Source: Pseudanabaena sp. Salubria-1
Lineage (GTDB): Bacteria > Cyanobacteriota > Cyanobacteriia > Pseudanabaenales > Pseudanabaenaceae
Direction of reading: 5' to 3'
Assembly (NCBI GenBank): GCA_023336205.1
Contig: JALQCR010000003.1
Location: forward strand, 1-64,000
Length of the DNA: 64,000 nt
Part shown: positions 25,138-34,951 of the stretch, in pieces
How the letters are laid out: every line of letters begins with the position of its first letter
Numbering within the stretch: the stretch's first letter is position 1
Notes under the pieces: model-generated
What the model was told of the DNA's origin: nothing
Database searches by the model: none
The model's input: the letters and a program-made list of their open reading frames with translations, nothing else
Made by a program: the position numbers and the translations under genes

Positions 25138-25554
25138 CTACTTATGAGCCTCAGGCAATTGAACCACATTGCCTGCGATGATTTGCCATTGATCATTTAG
25201 CCTAGCCCAAGTTCTTCCATATCGATAGTTGTCATGAAAAGATTGACCATTCATAGTGCCTCTAATTTCTGCCTTAACGGTTACAGTAGCTAAATTTTCA
25301 AAAGTTTGAATGATTTGGTCTGTGAAAGTGATGCTGTGGAAGATGACTAATTTATTTCTATGCGCTTCTAAGTCGTCAGATTTTGACGCTACAGTTCCGT
25401 CTAGAAAAACGAACTGCAACTGATTAGAAATCAATTCGTTCAGTGTATTTACATCATTAGAGAGTTGAGCTTTGCGGATGCGCTCTTCCAGATCTTGAAT
25501 TATTTTTTCCATATTTATTGCCATATCGATATTTTTATTTTTATTCTGACTCAT
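25138..25554 (-). CDS. SnoaL/DUF4440-like (NTF2-fold) protein
   Basis: 138 residues from the ATG at 25554 (MSQNKNK...); a longer frame to 25623 runs into an intergenic hairpin and was not chosen. NTF2-fold features: an N-terminal helix with LNELISNQLQFVFLDGTVASKSD, then FHSITF, VTVKAEIRGTMNGQSFHDNYRYGRTWARLNDQWQIIAGNVV, a match to nuclear-transport-factor-2-like DUF4440 proteins. The reaction is unknown; these domains bind small molecules or act as enzymes. Confidence 0.75.
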   Translation of the reverse strand: MSQNKNKNIDMAINMEKIIQDLEERIRKAQLSNDVNTLNELISNQLQFVFLDGTVASKSDDLEAHRNKLVIFHSITFTDQIIQTFENLATVTVKAEIRGTMNGQSFHDNYRYGRTWARLNDQWQIIAGNVVQLPEAHK

Positions 25555-25595
25555 AATTTTTCCATATCGCCAACTAATCCCCACTATTAAATTCT

Positions 25596-25656
25596 CTAAA
25601 TATAACCAAAAGCTGTGGTGCACGCTGAGCGTACACCACAGCTTTTGGTTATATTT
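25596..25656. repeat. Long hairpin between divergent genes
   Basis: Arms AAATATAACCAAAAGCTGTGG and CCACAGCTTTTGGTTATATTT (nearly 24 bp each) enclose TGCACGCTGAGCGTA, between the SnoaL-like gene (minus) and the Uma2 gene (plus). It could be a REP-like element; with no flanking duplication, origin is uncertain. Confidence 0.7.
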
Positions 25657-25738
25657 TTTAATTATGCCTAGCTACTTACATCAAAAAATCTCTACTATAA
25701 TCAAAACAATCCAAACACCAGTTCAGGAGACAACCATC

Positions 25739-26413
25739 ATGGTCAGTCAAATAAGTAAACCTGAAATCATCTACCCTGACAGCGATGGTAAGCCAATGGC
25801 GGACAATACCAAACAGTTTGAACTCATCGTTGAAATCAAAAAAGGCTTAGATCTACTCTATATCAACGAACCTAACGTTTTCATTGCAGGCGACCTTTTC
25901 TGGTATCCCATCCAAGGACAGCCCAAAATTGTCACGGCTCCCGATGTCATGGCGGTTTTCGGTCGTCCCAAAGGCGATCGCGGATCTTACAAACAATGGG
26001 AAGAAGAAAACATCGCCCCTCAAGTCATCTTCGAGATTCTCTCTCCCAGTAACGATCGCATTGAAATGAGCAAAAAGCTTCTCTTCTTCGATCGCCACCA
26101 AGTCGAAGAATATTACCTCTATGACCCCGAAACCAACTTTCTCGACATCTGGATTCGTACTAGTGAAGGACTAGAACCGATCGCCCAATCCGATAACTGG
26201 ACAAGTCCTCGCCTCGAAGTCCGCTTTGACACATCCACTGGTCGCCTCCAACTCTACAAACCCGACGGCACAAAATTTTACTCATACATTGAGGTTAATC
26301 AATTACTAGAGCAAGAACGCGATCGCGCCAACCAAGTAACTCAAAAACTCGCTGAAGCCCAAGCTTTATTACAGCAATATCGCGATCGCTTTGGTGAATT
26401 GCCTAGTGGCTGA
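25739..26413 (+). CDS. Uma2-family (DUF820) protein
   Basis: 224 residues from the ATG at 25739, preceded by CAGGAGA; the frame opens at 25664, but the extra 25 residues look non-native. Core motifs: VTAPDVMAVFGRPKGDRGSYKQWEE (about 60-85), PQVIFEILSPSNDRIEMSKKLLFFDRHQVEEYYLYDPE (about 92-128) and a C-terminal coiled-coil tail (about 180-224). Same Uma2 superfamily as 23745-24404 but a different subgroup with the coiled-coil. Role unknown. Confidence 0.9.
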   Translation: MVSQISKPEIIYPDSDGKPMADNTKQFELIVEIKKGLDLLYINEPNVFIAGDLFWYPIQGQPKIVTAPDVMAVFGRPKGDRGSYKQWEEENIAPQVIFEILSPSNDRIEMSKKLLFFDRHQVEEYYLYDPETNFLDIWIRTSEGLEPIAQSDNWTSPRLEVRFDTSTGRLQLYKPDGTKFYSYIEVNQLLEQERDRANQVTQKLAEAQALLQQYRDRFGELPSG

Positions 26414-26458
26414 TAGTTTTAATGGGAATTAATTTCCTCATTGTAATAAAAATTGCAA

Positions 26459-26570
26459 GTTGTTTTCAAGCGATCGCTTGTTCGAGTGAGTAAGAAATCA
26501 ACAAAAAAGCAGCCTGTTTGACGGACTGTTTTTTTATGAGGCGATCGCTTTTCCTAGTAAGCAGGGGATA
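26459..26570. repeat. Direct repeat (copy 1) with a degenerate CRISPR-like end
   Basis: About 97 bp, including AGCGATCGC..TTGTTCGAGTGAGTAA and the AAAAAAGCAG..CTGTTTTTTT hairpin, recurs at 28518-28615. Its right end, GGCGATCGCTTTTCCTAGTA followed by AGCAGGGGATA, resembles a decayed copy of the local CRISPR repeat (GATCGCGTCCCCTAGCGAGT, AGGGGA). The two copies bracket xisHI. Confidence 0.65.
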
Positions 26571-26575
26571 CATAC

Positions 26576-26914
26576 TTAAGCCACCGCAAAACCTGTATAT
26601 TGCCTCACGTCTGGTTGATGAAACCCTAAGACAATATCTGATTTAGGAATACCAGCTTCGACCAAATCATTAGTCACACCATATTCCGTACCATCCCTCT
26701 GCACCCACACCAACCCATCCATAATTTCCACATGGATAAGGCAGCCATGCACCCGCCGTTTGTCGCGCTCCCAGCCGACCGAAACAATCATGTACTGATC
26801 GGTCTCCCGATCAAACGCCGCCTTATTTTTAGCATCAACATTCGCATAATCAATATGCAAATATTGACTCAAAACATCACAAATAATCTGCCGATAAGCC
26901 ACTAATTTATCCAT
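26576..26914 (-). CDS. xisI: XisI-family protein (fdxN-element excision controlling factor type)
   Basis: 112 residues, full length for XisI. Conserved segments: YRQIICDVLSQYLHIDYA (about 6-23), FDRETDQYMIVSVGWERDKRRVHGCLIHVEIMDGLVWVQRDGTEYGVTNDLVEAGIPKSDIVLGFHQPDVRQYTGFAVA. XisI and XisH were named for control of fdxN-element excision in Anabaena; most copies are not linked to any such element and XisH has a nuclease-like fold. The gene overlaps the 3' end of xisH by 13 bp. Confidence 0.9.
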   Translation of the reverse strand: MDKLVAYRQIICDVLSQYLHIDYANVDAKNKAAFDRETDQYMIVSVGWERDKRRVHGCLIHVEIMDGLVWVQRDGTEYGVTNDLVEAGIPKSDIVLGFHQPDVRQYTGFAVA

Positions 26915-27283
26915 TTCACTACTACCTCACGTTCAGAATTAAAAACAAGAAGATTGACAATACCTTTATCCAACAAAAGTTTGCCAATCGGTTCTTCAAA
27001 CAACTCATTAAAAACAGGCTCACGCACTCCCAGATACAGCTTACGATCTGGCTCAGTTAATTCTAAAACATTTTGATATAAAACATACTGCCCGATCGCA
27101 TTTTTGAGGTCTTCAAGCTCTGAATTCCCTACAAAACTCTTGATCTCAATCGCCACTTTCTGCCCATGTTTCTCTGCCGCCAAAAACTTCTCTGCACCTA
27201 TATCCACAAACATATCCTTCTTCCCGATTTTCAACGACAAAGGATCGTGAGTAATTGTCCAACCATCGGCAATTAGAGCATTT

Positions 27284-28370
27284 CGCCAATTCAAGGATGA
27301 AATGCAACACCTAGAGATCTTTGCGTAAAGGGACTCATAAGGATATTCTGATATTAATCACAATAATTAGGATACCCTCATGAGCTTTGTCCATCTTACC
27401 ACCACAGAAAGAAGTGAACTGTATAAACTAAGAGTAATTGAGCAATTATCTGTATCAGAGATAGGTCGTCGCTTGAAGCGAAACAAAAGTACGATTTCAA
27501 GAGAGTTATCGCGCAATACAGACGAGCGACAGATTGGCTATTTGCCAGATACTGCGGTTGCCCTGATGAAAGCAAGACGGAAACAAGCAAAGGTAAGATT
27601 TCAGAGCATCAGTGCTGAGACGATCGCCGAAGTCAAACAACGGTTAGAGCAACACCACAGCCCAGAGCAACTAGCAGGGAGAATGGAAAGGGAGGGGCTA
27701 GGTAAAATCAGCTATGAGACGATTTATCTGATGATCTATGCAAACCATCAAGAGATGGGAATATATCAACAATATCTGAGGCAGAAGCAAAAGCAACGAA
27801 GGCGCAAAGGTCGCCATCAGAAGCGAGGTGGCATTCCCAATAGGGTAGGGATAGAGAATCGACCGAAGATTGCAGATTTAAAAACAGAGATTGGACATTG
27901 GGAAAGTGATACGGTAATCGGGTGCAACCACACAGGTATCGTAGTTACGCATGTTGATAAAGCATCGAAGTATTTACTTGCTGGACTAGCTAAGAACAAG
28001 ACGATGGATGAGATAAACAGAGTGACATTCAATCTATTTGAGCCTATAGAATCAACATCTCGAAAGACAATGACCTTTGATAATGGAAGAGAATTCTGTG
28101 GGCATGAGAAGCTATCTGAAAGATTGAAACTAGAGACCTTCTTTGCGAATCCATATCATTCATGGGAACGTGGATTGAATGAACACACCAATGGATTAAT
28201 TAGAGAGTTCTATCCCAAAAGTACAAACTTTAAAATCGTGAAAGAAGAGGACTTTCAGAAGGCAGTGAATTTGATCAATCACAGACCCAGAAAATCACTT
28301 GACTATCGTACTCCTTACGAAGTATTCTTTGCTTCATCAGAACCCGTTGCATTTCATCCTTGAATTGGCG
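27284..28370 (+). mobile_element. IS30-family element (complete)
   Basis: 1087 bp with inverted repeats starting CGCCAATTCAAGGATGAAAT at both ends and a 3-bp duplication TTT (27281-27283, 28371-28373). Inserted in xisH. One intact transposase. Confidence 0.9.
27380..28363 (+). CDS. IS30-family transposase
   Basis: 327 residues. N-terminal HTH (LTTTERSELYKLRVIEQLSVSEIGRRLKRNKSTISRELSRN, about residues 6-46). Integrase-like core: GHWESDTVIG (first Asp, about 172-181), TFDNGREFCGHE (second Asp, about 232-243), and YHSWERGLNEHTNGLIREFYPK (catalytic Glu, about 259-280). Intact, of normal length. Confidence 0.95.
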   Translation: MSFVHLTTTERSELYKLRVIEQLSVSEIGRRLKRNKSTISRELSRNTDERQIGYLPDTAVALMKARRKQAKVRFQSISAETIAEVKQRLEQHHSPEQLAGRMEREGLGKISYETIYLMIYANHQEMGIYQQYLRQKQKQRRRKGRHQKRGGIPNRVGIENRPKIADLKTEIGHWESDTVIGCNHTGIVVTHVDKASKYLLAGLAKNKTMDEINRVTFNLFEPIESTSRKTMTFDNGREFCGHEKLSERLKLETFFANPYHSWERGLNEHTNGLIREFYPKSTNFKIVKEEDFQKAVNLINHRPRKSLDYRTPYEVFFASSEPVAFHP

Positions 28371-28517
28371 TTTTTACATTGATCGTGATAGATATCTCTT
28401 GCTGGCATTTTAGTTTTTAATATATGATTGAATTTAAGGTTGAATTTAAGATCAATAAATAACGATCGCGATCGCTATGGAAGTGATAAAGATTGCAGAT
28501 CTCGATTCTAATTGTAG

Positions 28518-28615
28518 GCTGTTTTTAAGCGATCGCCTGTTCGAGTGAGTAAGGAAATCAACAAAAAAGCAGCCTGTTTGACGGACTGCTTTTTTATTAG
28601 GCGATCGCATCCCCT
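28518..28615. repeat. Direct repeat (copy 2) at the old end of CRISPR array 1
   Basis: Same about 97-bp sequence as 26459-26555, with a hairpin AAAAAAGCAG...CTGCTTTTTT that resembles a terminator, then GGCGATCGCATCCCCTAAC. The last part looks like a fragment of the CRISPR repeat. It immediately precedes the degenerate repeats of array 1. Confidence 0.7.
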
Positions 28616-28650
28616 AACAATTGGGATACGTGACCTTTCCCTTACCAAGA

Positions 28651-31600
28651 GAAAAATCGATCGCATCCCCTAGCGAGTAGGGCAAGTAGATTCTCAAATG
28701 AGCGTGTAGGAGAATCATCAAAACGACTCAAGGCTCCTTTCGAGGTGAAGATATTTCCAATTGATCGCGCCCCCTAGCGAGTAGGGGACTACATACAACA
28801 AAGTCGGTGATGCTGGTGTTGATTTGTTTCCAATTGATCGCATCCCCTAGCAAGTAGGAGACTTATTATGAGCGAGTTGATGTGCAGGAAGTTTTTGAAT
28901 TTCCAATCGATCGCGTCCCCTAGCGAGTAGGAGATTCTTTCCTTTCCAACTACCAAACTAACGAGCAATAGTTTCCAATCGATCGCGTCCCCTAGCGAGT
29001 AGGGGAATCTTAAAAGGTTTCGTAAGTGTTTATACACCCATGTTTCCAATCAATCGCGTCCCCTAGCGAGTAGGAGATGATGCCGCGCAGTTCAGCGCAA
29101 ACTACAACATTGAGTTTCCAATCAATCGCGTCCCCTAGCGAGTAGGAGAAAGCCAGTCTGACGCTTTCATTAATGCCGCTTGGTTCTCGTTTCCAATCAA
29201 TCGCGTCCCCTAGCGATTAGGAGAGTTATTGGTTTGTACTGATTTTATTTCCGTGGGTGAAATCGAAACTAGGAAAAATAAGAGCTCGGCTATCTCTTCT
29301 TCATGCTCAGGGGCATCTAGTCCTAGCAATTTAATTTGCTCATTAAATTGTTCCTCGCTTTCAGTTACGGCGAAAGCTATGACCACAGCCTTTTTCTGTT
29401 CGTCTGTCATTTCACGTATCCTTGCTTACGATTTCTATTGTCAAACCATGAATTTAAAGCATCCATACTGATTTGTTGGTTTCCAATCGATCTCGTCCCC
29501 TAGCGAGTAGGGGTTTGATGTCCCCAAACCCAGTACACTTCGTACTTATGTTTCCAATCAATCGCGTCCCCTAGCGAGTAGGAGTAGAATCAACTTTAAA
29601 AGAAGGAAGTATAATGTTATACGTTTCCAATCAATCGCGTCCCCTAGCGAGTAGGAGAGCACTTCAATAAAGTTACCCTCTTTGGTAAGGCTCTAGTTTC
29701 TAATCAATCGCGTCCCCTAGCGAGTAGGAGAATGTGACTTGGATCGAAGAAACAACAATCATTTAAGTTTCCAATCAATCGCGTCCCCTAGCGAGTAGGA
29801 GAATTAAAGCCAATCTAAATCTTACCTGTTTTGCTCAAGTTGTTTCCAATCAATCGCGTCCCCTAGCGAGTAGGAGATACAAATAAAGCGCAAACAAAAA
29901 GCGCAGCCGCCCCCTTGTTTCCAATCAATCGCGTCCCCTAGCGAGTAGGAGATTGAATGTATCAAGAGACAAAGCAGTTCCTGCCTTTGTTTCCAATCAA
30001 TCGCGTCCCCTAGCGAGTAGGAGATTTACTTTTCCTTGCGTAAGAGCCATGTGAGAGACAGTTTCCAATCAATCGCGTCCCCTAGCGAGTAGGAGAGCAA
30101 TCTTGATGACACTAGAGTGTGGAGATGGCTAGGTTTCCAATCAATCGCGTCCCCTAGCGAGTAGGAGATAGTTCTGACTCAAGCGGAGCATTACAAAACG
30201 TATTCAGTTTCCAATCAATCGCGTCCCCTAGCGAGTAGGAGAAAAGCTCTTGCTCAACTGGCCCCTGCTATTCAAGCTGTTTCCAATCAATCGCGTCCCC
30301 TAGCGAGTAGGAGACTTGAAGCAATTGAATGACAAACTGTGGGACTTAAGTTTCCAATCAATCGCGTCCCCTAGCGAGTAGGAGATTCACTTCACGCAAT
30401 CAAGATTGAAAAAGCGTCTAGTTTCCAATCAATCGCGTCCCCTAGCGAGTAGGAGATTTATGTTTTTATTTCTACCCTGTTGAATCTTGGTCTTGTTTCC
30501 AATCAATCGCGTCCCCTAGCGAGTAGGAGGAAGTTTATTCATTTCTGTTGAATCTTTGTGTTAATTCTGTTTCCAATCAATCGCGTCCCCTAGCGAGTAG
30601 GAGAATAAATCTCGAAACCATTACAGTGTCTAGAGGTATTTTGTTTCCAATCAATCGCGTCCCCTAGCGAGTAGGAGATTGCTAGCCCAGATTCTCCAAC
30701 CGTCCAAGATGCGATGTTTCCAATCGATCGCGTCCCCTAGCGAGTAGGAGACAAGTGTTCAGTCTATCGCAAAGAGTTTCTACACTCAGTTTCCAATCGA
30801 TCGCGTCCCCTAGCGAGTAGGAGATTGTTATTGCTTCTTTGCAAGAAGGCATGACTAAGCAAAAGTTTCCAATCGATCGCGTCCCCTAGCGAGTAGGAGA
30901 TGCAGTCGGCGGAATAGTTGGTTTTCTTCTTGCAATTAGTTTCCAATCGATCGCGTCCCCTAGCGAGTAGGAGAGTATTCATTCAAACAAATGTACCGCG
31001 CCACTAGACTGTTTCCAATCGATCGCGTCCCCTAGCGAGTAGGAGAACAATGTGATGCGTTTTAATTTGGTCTTCTCCCACAAGGTTTCCAATCGATCGC
31101 GTCCCCTAGCGAGTAGGAGAGTAAAAAACATATGGCTAAATCCGCACCAAAGACAGGTTTCCAATCGATCGCGTCCCCTAGCGAGTAGGAGACTACATCG
31201 AGTGCATTATTGATATGCTTCGCAACGGTGTGTGTTTCCAATCGATCGCGTCCCCTAGCGAGTAGGAGATGCCTTAAGATTAGACTACCAACTCTCGGCA
31301 GAGATAGTTTCCAATCGATCGCGTCCCCTAGCGAGTAGGAGAAGGGTATTGAGTTTGTTCGCGATTTAAACACGTTCGGTTTCCAATCGATCGCGTCCCC
31401 TAGCGAGTAGGAGACTTTTATCAAGCCTTTAACTGATGAAGAAGCCTTTTTGTTTCCAATCGATCGCGTCCCCTAGCGAGTAGGAGAATTATCAAAATCT
31501 GGACTCAGAATCAGCAAATGAAGTTTCCAATCGATCGCGTCCCCTAGCGAGTAGGAGAACCTTTGGGTTCGACAAAGCTGTAAGCGATACAGGGGTTTCC

Positions 31601-31995
31601 AATCGATCGCGTCCCCTAGCGAGTAGGAGAAATAAACTAAAAGGACAAAACAAAATGACTGACTCTGTTTCCAATCGATCGCGTCCCCTAGCGAGTAGGA
31701 GATGACTACAAGAGCGATCGCATAAGTGATGGCGATTAGTTTCCAATCGATCGCGTCCCCTAGCGAGTAGGAGAATTGCAACATGATGTAACTCGCAAGT
31801 ATACCAAGTTAGTTTCCAATCGATCGCGTCCCCTAGCGAGTAGGAGATTGGTAGTCTCTATATTAGCTATTAACACTGTTCCCAGTTTCCAATCGATCGC
31901 GTCCCCTAGCGAGTAGGAGATCCTATGTCTCCTCCTCCCCCGCGCGCGCCATGCCCTGCGTTTCCAATCAATCGCGTCCCCTAGCGAGTAGGAGA
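28651..31995 (-). CRISPR. CRISPR array 1 (about 42 repeats plus degenerate end)
   Basis: Unit 36 bp; plus-strand reading starts GTTTCCAATC(A/G)ATCGCG and ends CCCCTAGCGAGTAGGAGA. Spacers are mostly 34-40 bp. Read as the minus strand the repeat ends ATTGGAAAC, so transcription is taken as leftward. Repeats at the left end (28651-28970) are degenerate, as expected for the leader-distal end. Base 11 of the repeat is A or G in blocks: 25-41 G, 9-24 mostly A, last one (31960) A. The right end abuts a truncated PIN gene, with no leader. A 255-bp non-spacer insert lies at 29225-29479. Confidence 0.97.
29213..29479 (-). pseudogene. Operon scrap inside CRISPR array 1 (oversized spacer)
   Basis: Between two repeats lies 255 bp instead of about 36. 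On the minus strand it holds the last 23 codons of one gene (ending DNRNRKQGYVK, open into the repeat at its 5' side) overlapping by ATGA with a second gene. The second, starting at 29410 (MTDEQKKAVVIAFAVTESEEQ...), stays open until it runs into the next repeat, where the stop at 29210-29212 is provided by repeat sequence. The layout of two overlapping small genes is phage- or plasmid-like. Neither protein is recognised. Confidence 0.75.
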
Positions 31996-31996
31996 A

Positions 31997-32335
31997 TTTC
32001 AGGCAATTCGATCCGGTCAAATCATCGGTTATGTAACAGCAACGACATTAACTGATATTTTTTATATTGTCAAAAAACAGAGAAATTCCCAAATCGGTAA
32101 ACAGTATGTTTCTGATTTGTTATTAACATTGGAAGTTTGTGCTGTTAATCAAGATATTCTTAAAACAGCACTGGCTTTAAATTTAGACGATTTTGAAGAT
32201 GCAGTGCAACTTGCTTGTGCAATGAATGAAAACTTGGATGCAATTATTACCCGTGATTTGCAAGGATTTGTTAACTCTCCCATTACTATTTTATCCCCAG
32301 GGGAACTATTAGCCAGTTTATCTGAATTGTCATAA
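31997..32335 (+). pseudogene. PIN-domain gene, 5' end replaced by CRISPR array
   Basis: An open frame begins directly after the last repeat of array 1 and gives 112 residues without a start: IRSGQIIGYVTATTLTDIFYIV ... LNLDDFEDAVQLACAMNENLDAIITRDLQGF, the second half of a PIN (VapC-like) toxin nuclease. The N-terminal part with the first catalytic Asp is missing. An internal ATG at 32117 exists but would not make a functional PIN domain. No antitoxin gene is present. The break lies exactly at the repeat edge. Confidence 0.85.
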
Positions 32336-32379
32336 CAGTATCCGAAACCGGGTTTCTATATATTCCTATACAAACAATT

Positions 32380-32514
32380 GACATCCTTCCGACTAAACAC
32401 TTAGGCTGTGATCAACAAAGCCTCAACCCAACACAATTTGAACAATTATCAATTTTTGATTTGTTGAAGCAGATAGAATCTCCTAGCTTCTAGCTACGGG
32501 GAGGATGTCAATTA
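32380..32514. mobile_element. Small IS200/IS605-like non-autonomous element
   Basis: Ends TTGACATCCTTCC and GGGGAGGATGTCAA resemble the ends of IS200/IS605 elements; a TAGCTTCTAGCTA palindrome sits near the right end. About 135 bp, non-coding. Assignment rests on end similarity only. Confidence 0.5.
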
Positions 32515-32532
32515 AAGCTGATGGAATTGTAT

Positions 32533-32781
32533 TTATGCGTCAGGAGTCAAAATTCTTGTTAGGAGTTTTTGTTTCCCTTCTAATTTCTTATCGTTAACTT
32601 CTTTCAACTCTGCTTGTAAATCAGACAAACAACTTTTTATTTCCTTGATAACTGCGGTGTCAGTCTCACCTGCGGTTGCTGAACCAGCAGTGGCTAGTCT
32701 TGCTGTTAGCTGACAGATTTTAGTGTCTGGTTCTAAAATAGTTAAAATTGCAAACATTTCAGCTAAGTCTTTTAATTCCAT
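32533..32781 (-). CDS. Small hypothetical protein
   Basis: 82 residues, not recognised: an N-terminal helix (MELKDLAEMFAILTILEPDTKICQLTARLAT), then a linker and a charged coiled-coil-like C-terminus (IKSCLSDLQAELKEVNDKKLEGKQKLL). It lies in the segment between CRISPR blocks 1 and 2, next to an IS. ATG and a purine-rich upstream are present, but expression is uncertain. Could be phage-related like other genes in this region; that is a guess. Confidence 0.45.
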   Translation of the reverse strand: MELKDLAEMFAILTILEPDTKICQLTARLATAGSATAGETDTAVIKEIKSCLSDLQAELKEVNDKKLEGKQKLLTRILTPDA

Positions 32782-33693
32782 ATCGCCTCTATATTTTCAA
32801 AACATTTGCTTGCGGTTAGCCAGAAATTTTTTCGCCAACTGCAAGCAACTTTCCTATTTTGAACAATAATTACCCTTTTGTCAATAGACAAAAGAAACTT
32901 AATAGGATTTAACTCCATGAATTACTTGTAAACTTCCGCCAGCGTAAAGTTTAGGGCAACCGCACACGTTCATGAATAAATAATGAAGACTAAGGTGAGA
33001 CTATGTTTAAGGCGTTAAGTATAAGCTTGAGATAGTTGTCATCCCATCCAGCTTTAAGTCGTTTAGTCTTGACTCCGACCTTAGTTTTTTTGTCACGGGA
33101 AAGTAAATTTAAGCCAACATGACGAATAACAGCTAAGTTTTCAGCAGTATAGCCTCGACAAGATTGAGAAGCATCTTCATCAAACCCAACATCAAGAATC
33201 CAATGCAGTTGATTTTCAATACTCCAATGACTTCTAACAGATTGAGAGAACCTGTGAACATCACTCTCAATACTCAGAATATAATATCGCTGTTGGATAG
33301 AAACTACGCCATTGACACTACGTTCTGATTCAACCATGCCAATACTTTTTAACCCTGTCCATTTCTCTGCGCCAATGAGAAATTCTGTATTACCCATAGT
33401 CCAATAGGATCTCTTCTCAATGCGCCCATGTCCTTTTTCTACTGTTGAATGGAATTGATGTTCGATATTATGGAATTTTTGCGAGCGAGCAGATGTGAAT
33501 AATTGACTTACATCATCATGGAGATTACCTTGATTTCCTTTTAGCGCTAATACATAATCTGCACCTTGTTCAATGATTGTTTTGGCGATTTCGGTCTGAC
33601 ATCCCATTGCGTCTATGCTGACCAAACAACCTCGAATTGCCAACATTTCCAGCAATGGTGGGATAGCGGTTATTTCATTTGATTTCTCACTAA

Positions 33694-34951
33694 CTGAGAT
33701 CTTGCACCATTCCTGAAAGAGTTAAGTAGGAATGGGTTTGAGAATAATTTCAAACCCATGACGAGCAGCAATATCGGCACTAATTTGGAGATACCTAAGA
33801 AGTTTCAACCAAAGGACAGAAGGAAATAAAACGGAAAGTGTCAAATCACAGGTAGCTTTCCAGTCCAAGACAGGAGGACTCGACCATTGATCAATCCAAT
33901 GGGCCAAAAGATAAGCAAGCAGAGAGAGGATAAGCCAACGATAAACACCAAGTTTTGTAGATTGCCCAAAACAATGCAAACCAAAGCGATGTTTGATGGT
34001 TTTGAAGAATCCCTCAATCGCCCAACGCTTACGACCTAACATCACCAGATAAGCACCAGAATAAGGATGAGAAGAGACAACAAAGCGTAACTCCCGTTTA
34101 CTATCAGCTCTTTTGAGCCAAAACCAAGAGATCGTCAAAGGCTGAGTTAGCCCTTCTAGCAAAATTTGTTGTCCACGTTTGCCATGACGATAAAGTTGTT
34201 TGACTGTACGGCCATCTTGAAGTTTACGATTGTTGCGTACACCGACAACGATGCGCCAAGTCTTGGCGCGGACAGTATTGAAAAACTTCACCGTACTAAA
34301 CTCAGTATCAGCAAGGACAATCACAGTCTTGCCTTGGGTTAGTTGCTTGGGTACTGTCCCCAATAACTTACAAGCTAAGTCAGAGGGACTGGGGTATCCT
34401 TTGCCGCGCCATACTCTAAAACTCCATGGTACGCGCCACTCTCCATAGACCAGATACAGTACAACCAGATGTAGTCCTCGCTTTCCGTTTAGTATTCTCA
34501 CCCATGGGTCTGGTTCGTTTTGGGTGGGATTGCTCAAATGTAAAAACTTGCCGCTTTTTTCTAGGGTAGTCAAGTCTATCAGTATCTTTAATGGCACTTG
34601 TTTCGATGGGCGATGCTTGGCGATTTGTCCCAAAATAGCCTGCCGTGTTGACCGAATTACTGCTCTCGTTGACCAGTTATAGTGATTGAGAAATCGGCTG
34701 AGTGCACTCGCTGATTTTATCTGTGTATGTTCTGGATAAGGATGCCTTTGTGCTTCGAGAAATAGTCCTAGTATTGCATTGAGACTTGCTGTTTGATACA
34801 CACTTGGCATCAAACACAGAAGACTATACACTAGCCCTTGGGCGTGCTTAACGATGCTTTCCATGCTCGTTATTTAATTTACTACTACGCCCTTTTTTTC
34901 ACATTTCTGCTCTTTCTGCAACCCCTTTTCTTGAATGGTGCAAGATCTCAG
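33694..34951 (-). mobile_element. IS701-like element, copy 1
   Basis: 1258 bp, inverted repeats CTGAGATCTTGCACCATTC, 4-bp duplication CTAA (33690-33693, 34952-34955). The second copy at 51269-52526 has duplication TTAA. Both targets fit a YTNA consensus, which is typical of IS701-type elements. Nested in ISAs1 element 2. Confidence 0.9.
33722..34864 (-). CDS. DDE transposase of the IS701/IS4 superfamily, copy 1
   Basis: 380 residues. DDE landmarks: ILIDLTTLEKSGKF (first Asp, about 92-105), TVIVLADTEFSTVKFF (second Asp, about 185-200), RWAIEGFFKTIKHRFGLHCFG (catalytic Glu in the Y/K-x-E motif, about 284-304). The C-terminal region is hydrophobic. Protein sequence identical to the copy at 51356-52498, so transposition within this genome is recent. 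Intact. Confidence 0.9.
   Translation of the reverse strand: MESIVKHAQGLVYSLLCLMPSVYQTASLNAILGLFLEAQRHPYPEHTQIKSASALSRFLNHYNWSTRAVIRSTRQAILGQIAKHRPSKQVPLKILIDLTTLEKSGKFLHLSNPTQNEPDPWVRILNGKRGLHLVVLYLVYGEWRVPWSFRVWRGKGYPSPSDLACKLLGTVPKQLTQGKTVIVLADTEFSTVKFFNTVRAKTWRIVVGVRNNRKLQDGRTVKQLYRHGKRGQQILLEGLTQPLTISWFWLKRADSKRELRFVVSSHPYSGAYLVMLGRKRWAIEGFFKTIKHRFGLHCFGQSTKLGVYRWLILSLLAYLLAHWIDQWSSPPVLDWKATCDLTLSVLFPSVLWLKLLRYLQISADIAARHGFEIILKPIPT

Larger units (their letters stand above)
26902..28408 (-). pseudogene. xisH: xisH split by an IS30 insertion
   Basis: The 5' part lies at 28408-28374 (MPARDIYHDQCKN...), the 3' part at 27283-26902 (ALIADGWTITHDPLSLKIG... IEIKSFVGNSELEDLKNAIGQY...). Removing the IS30 element and one TTT duplication restores an open frame of 138 residues, the usual XisH length, with the PD-(D/E)xK-like core (VDIGAEKFLAAEKHGQKVAIEIKSF). 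XisH is now separated from its start, although an internal ATG-initiated fragment at 27294 remains. Paired with an intact xisI. Confidence 0.93.
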
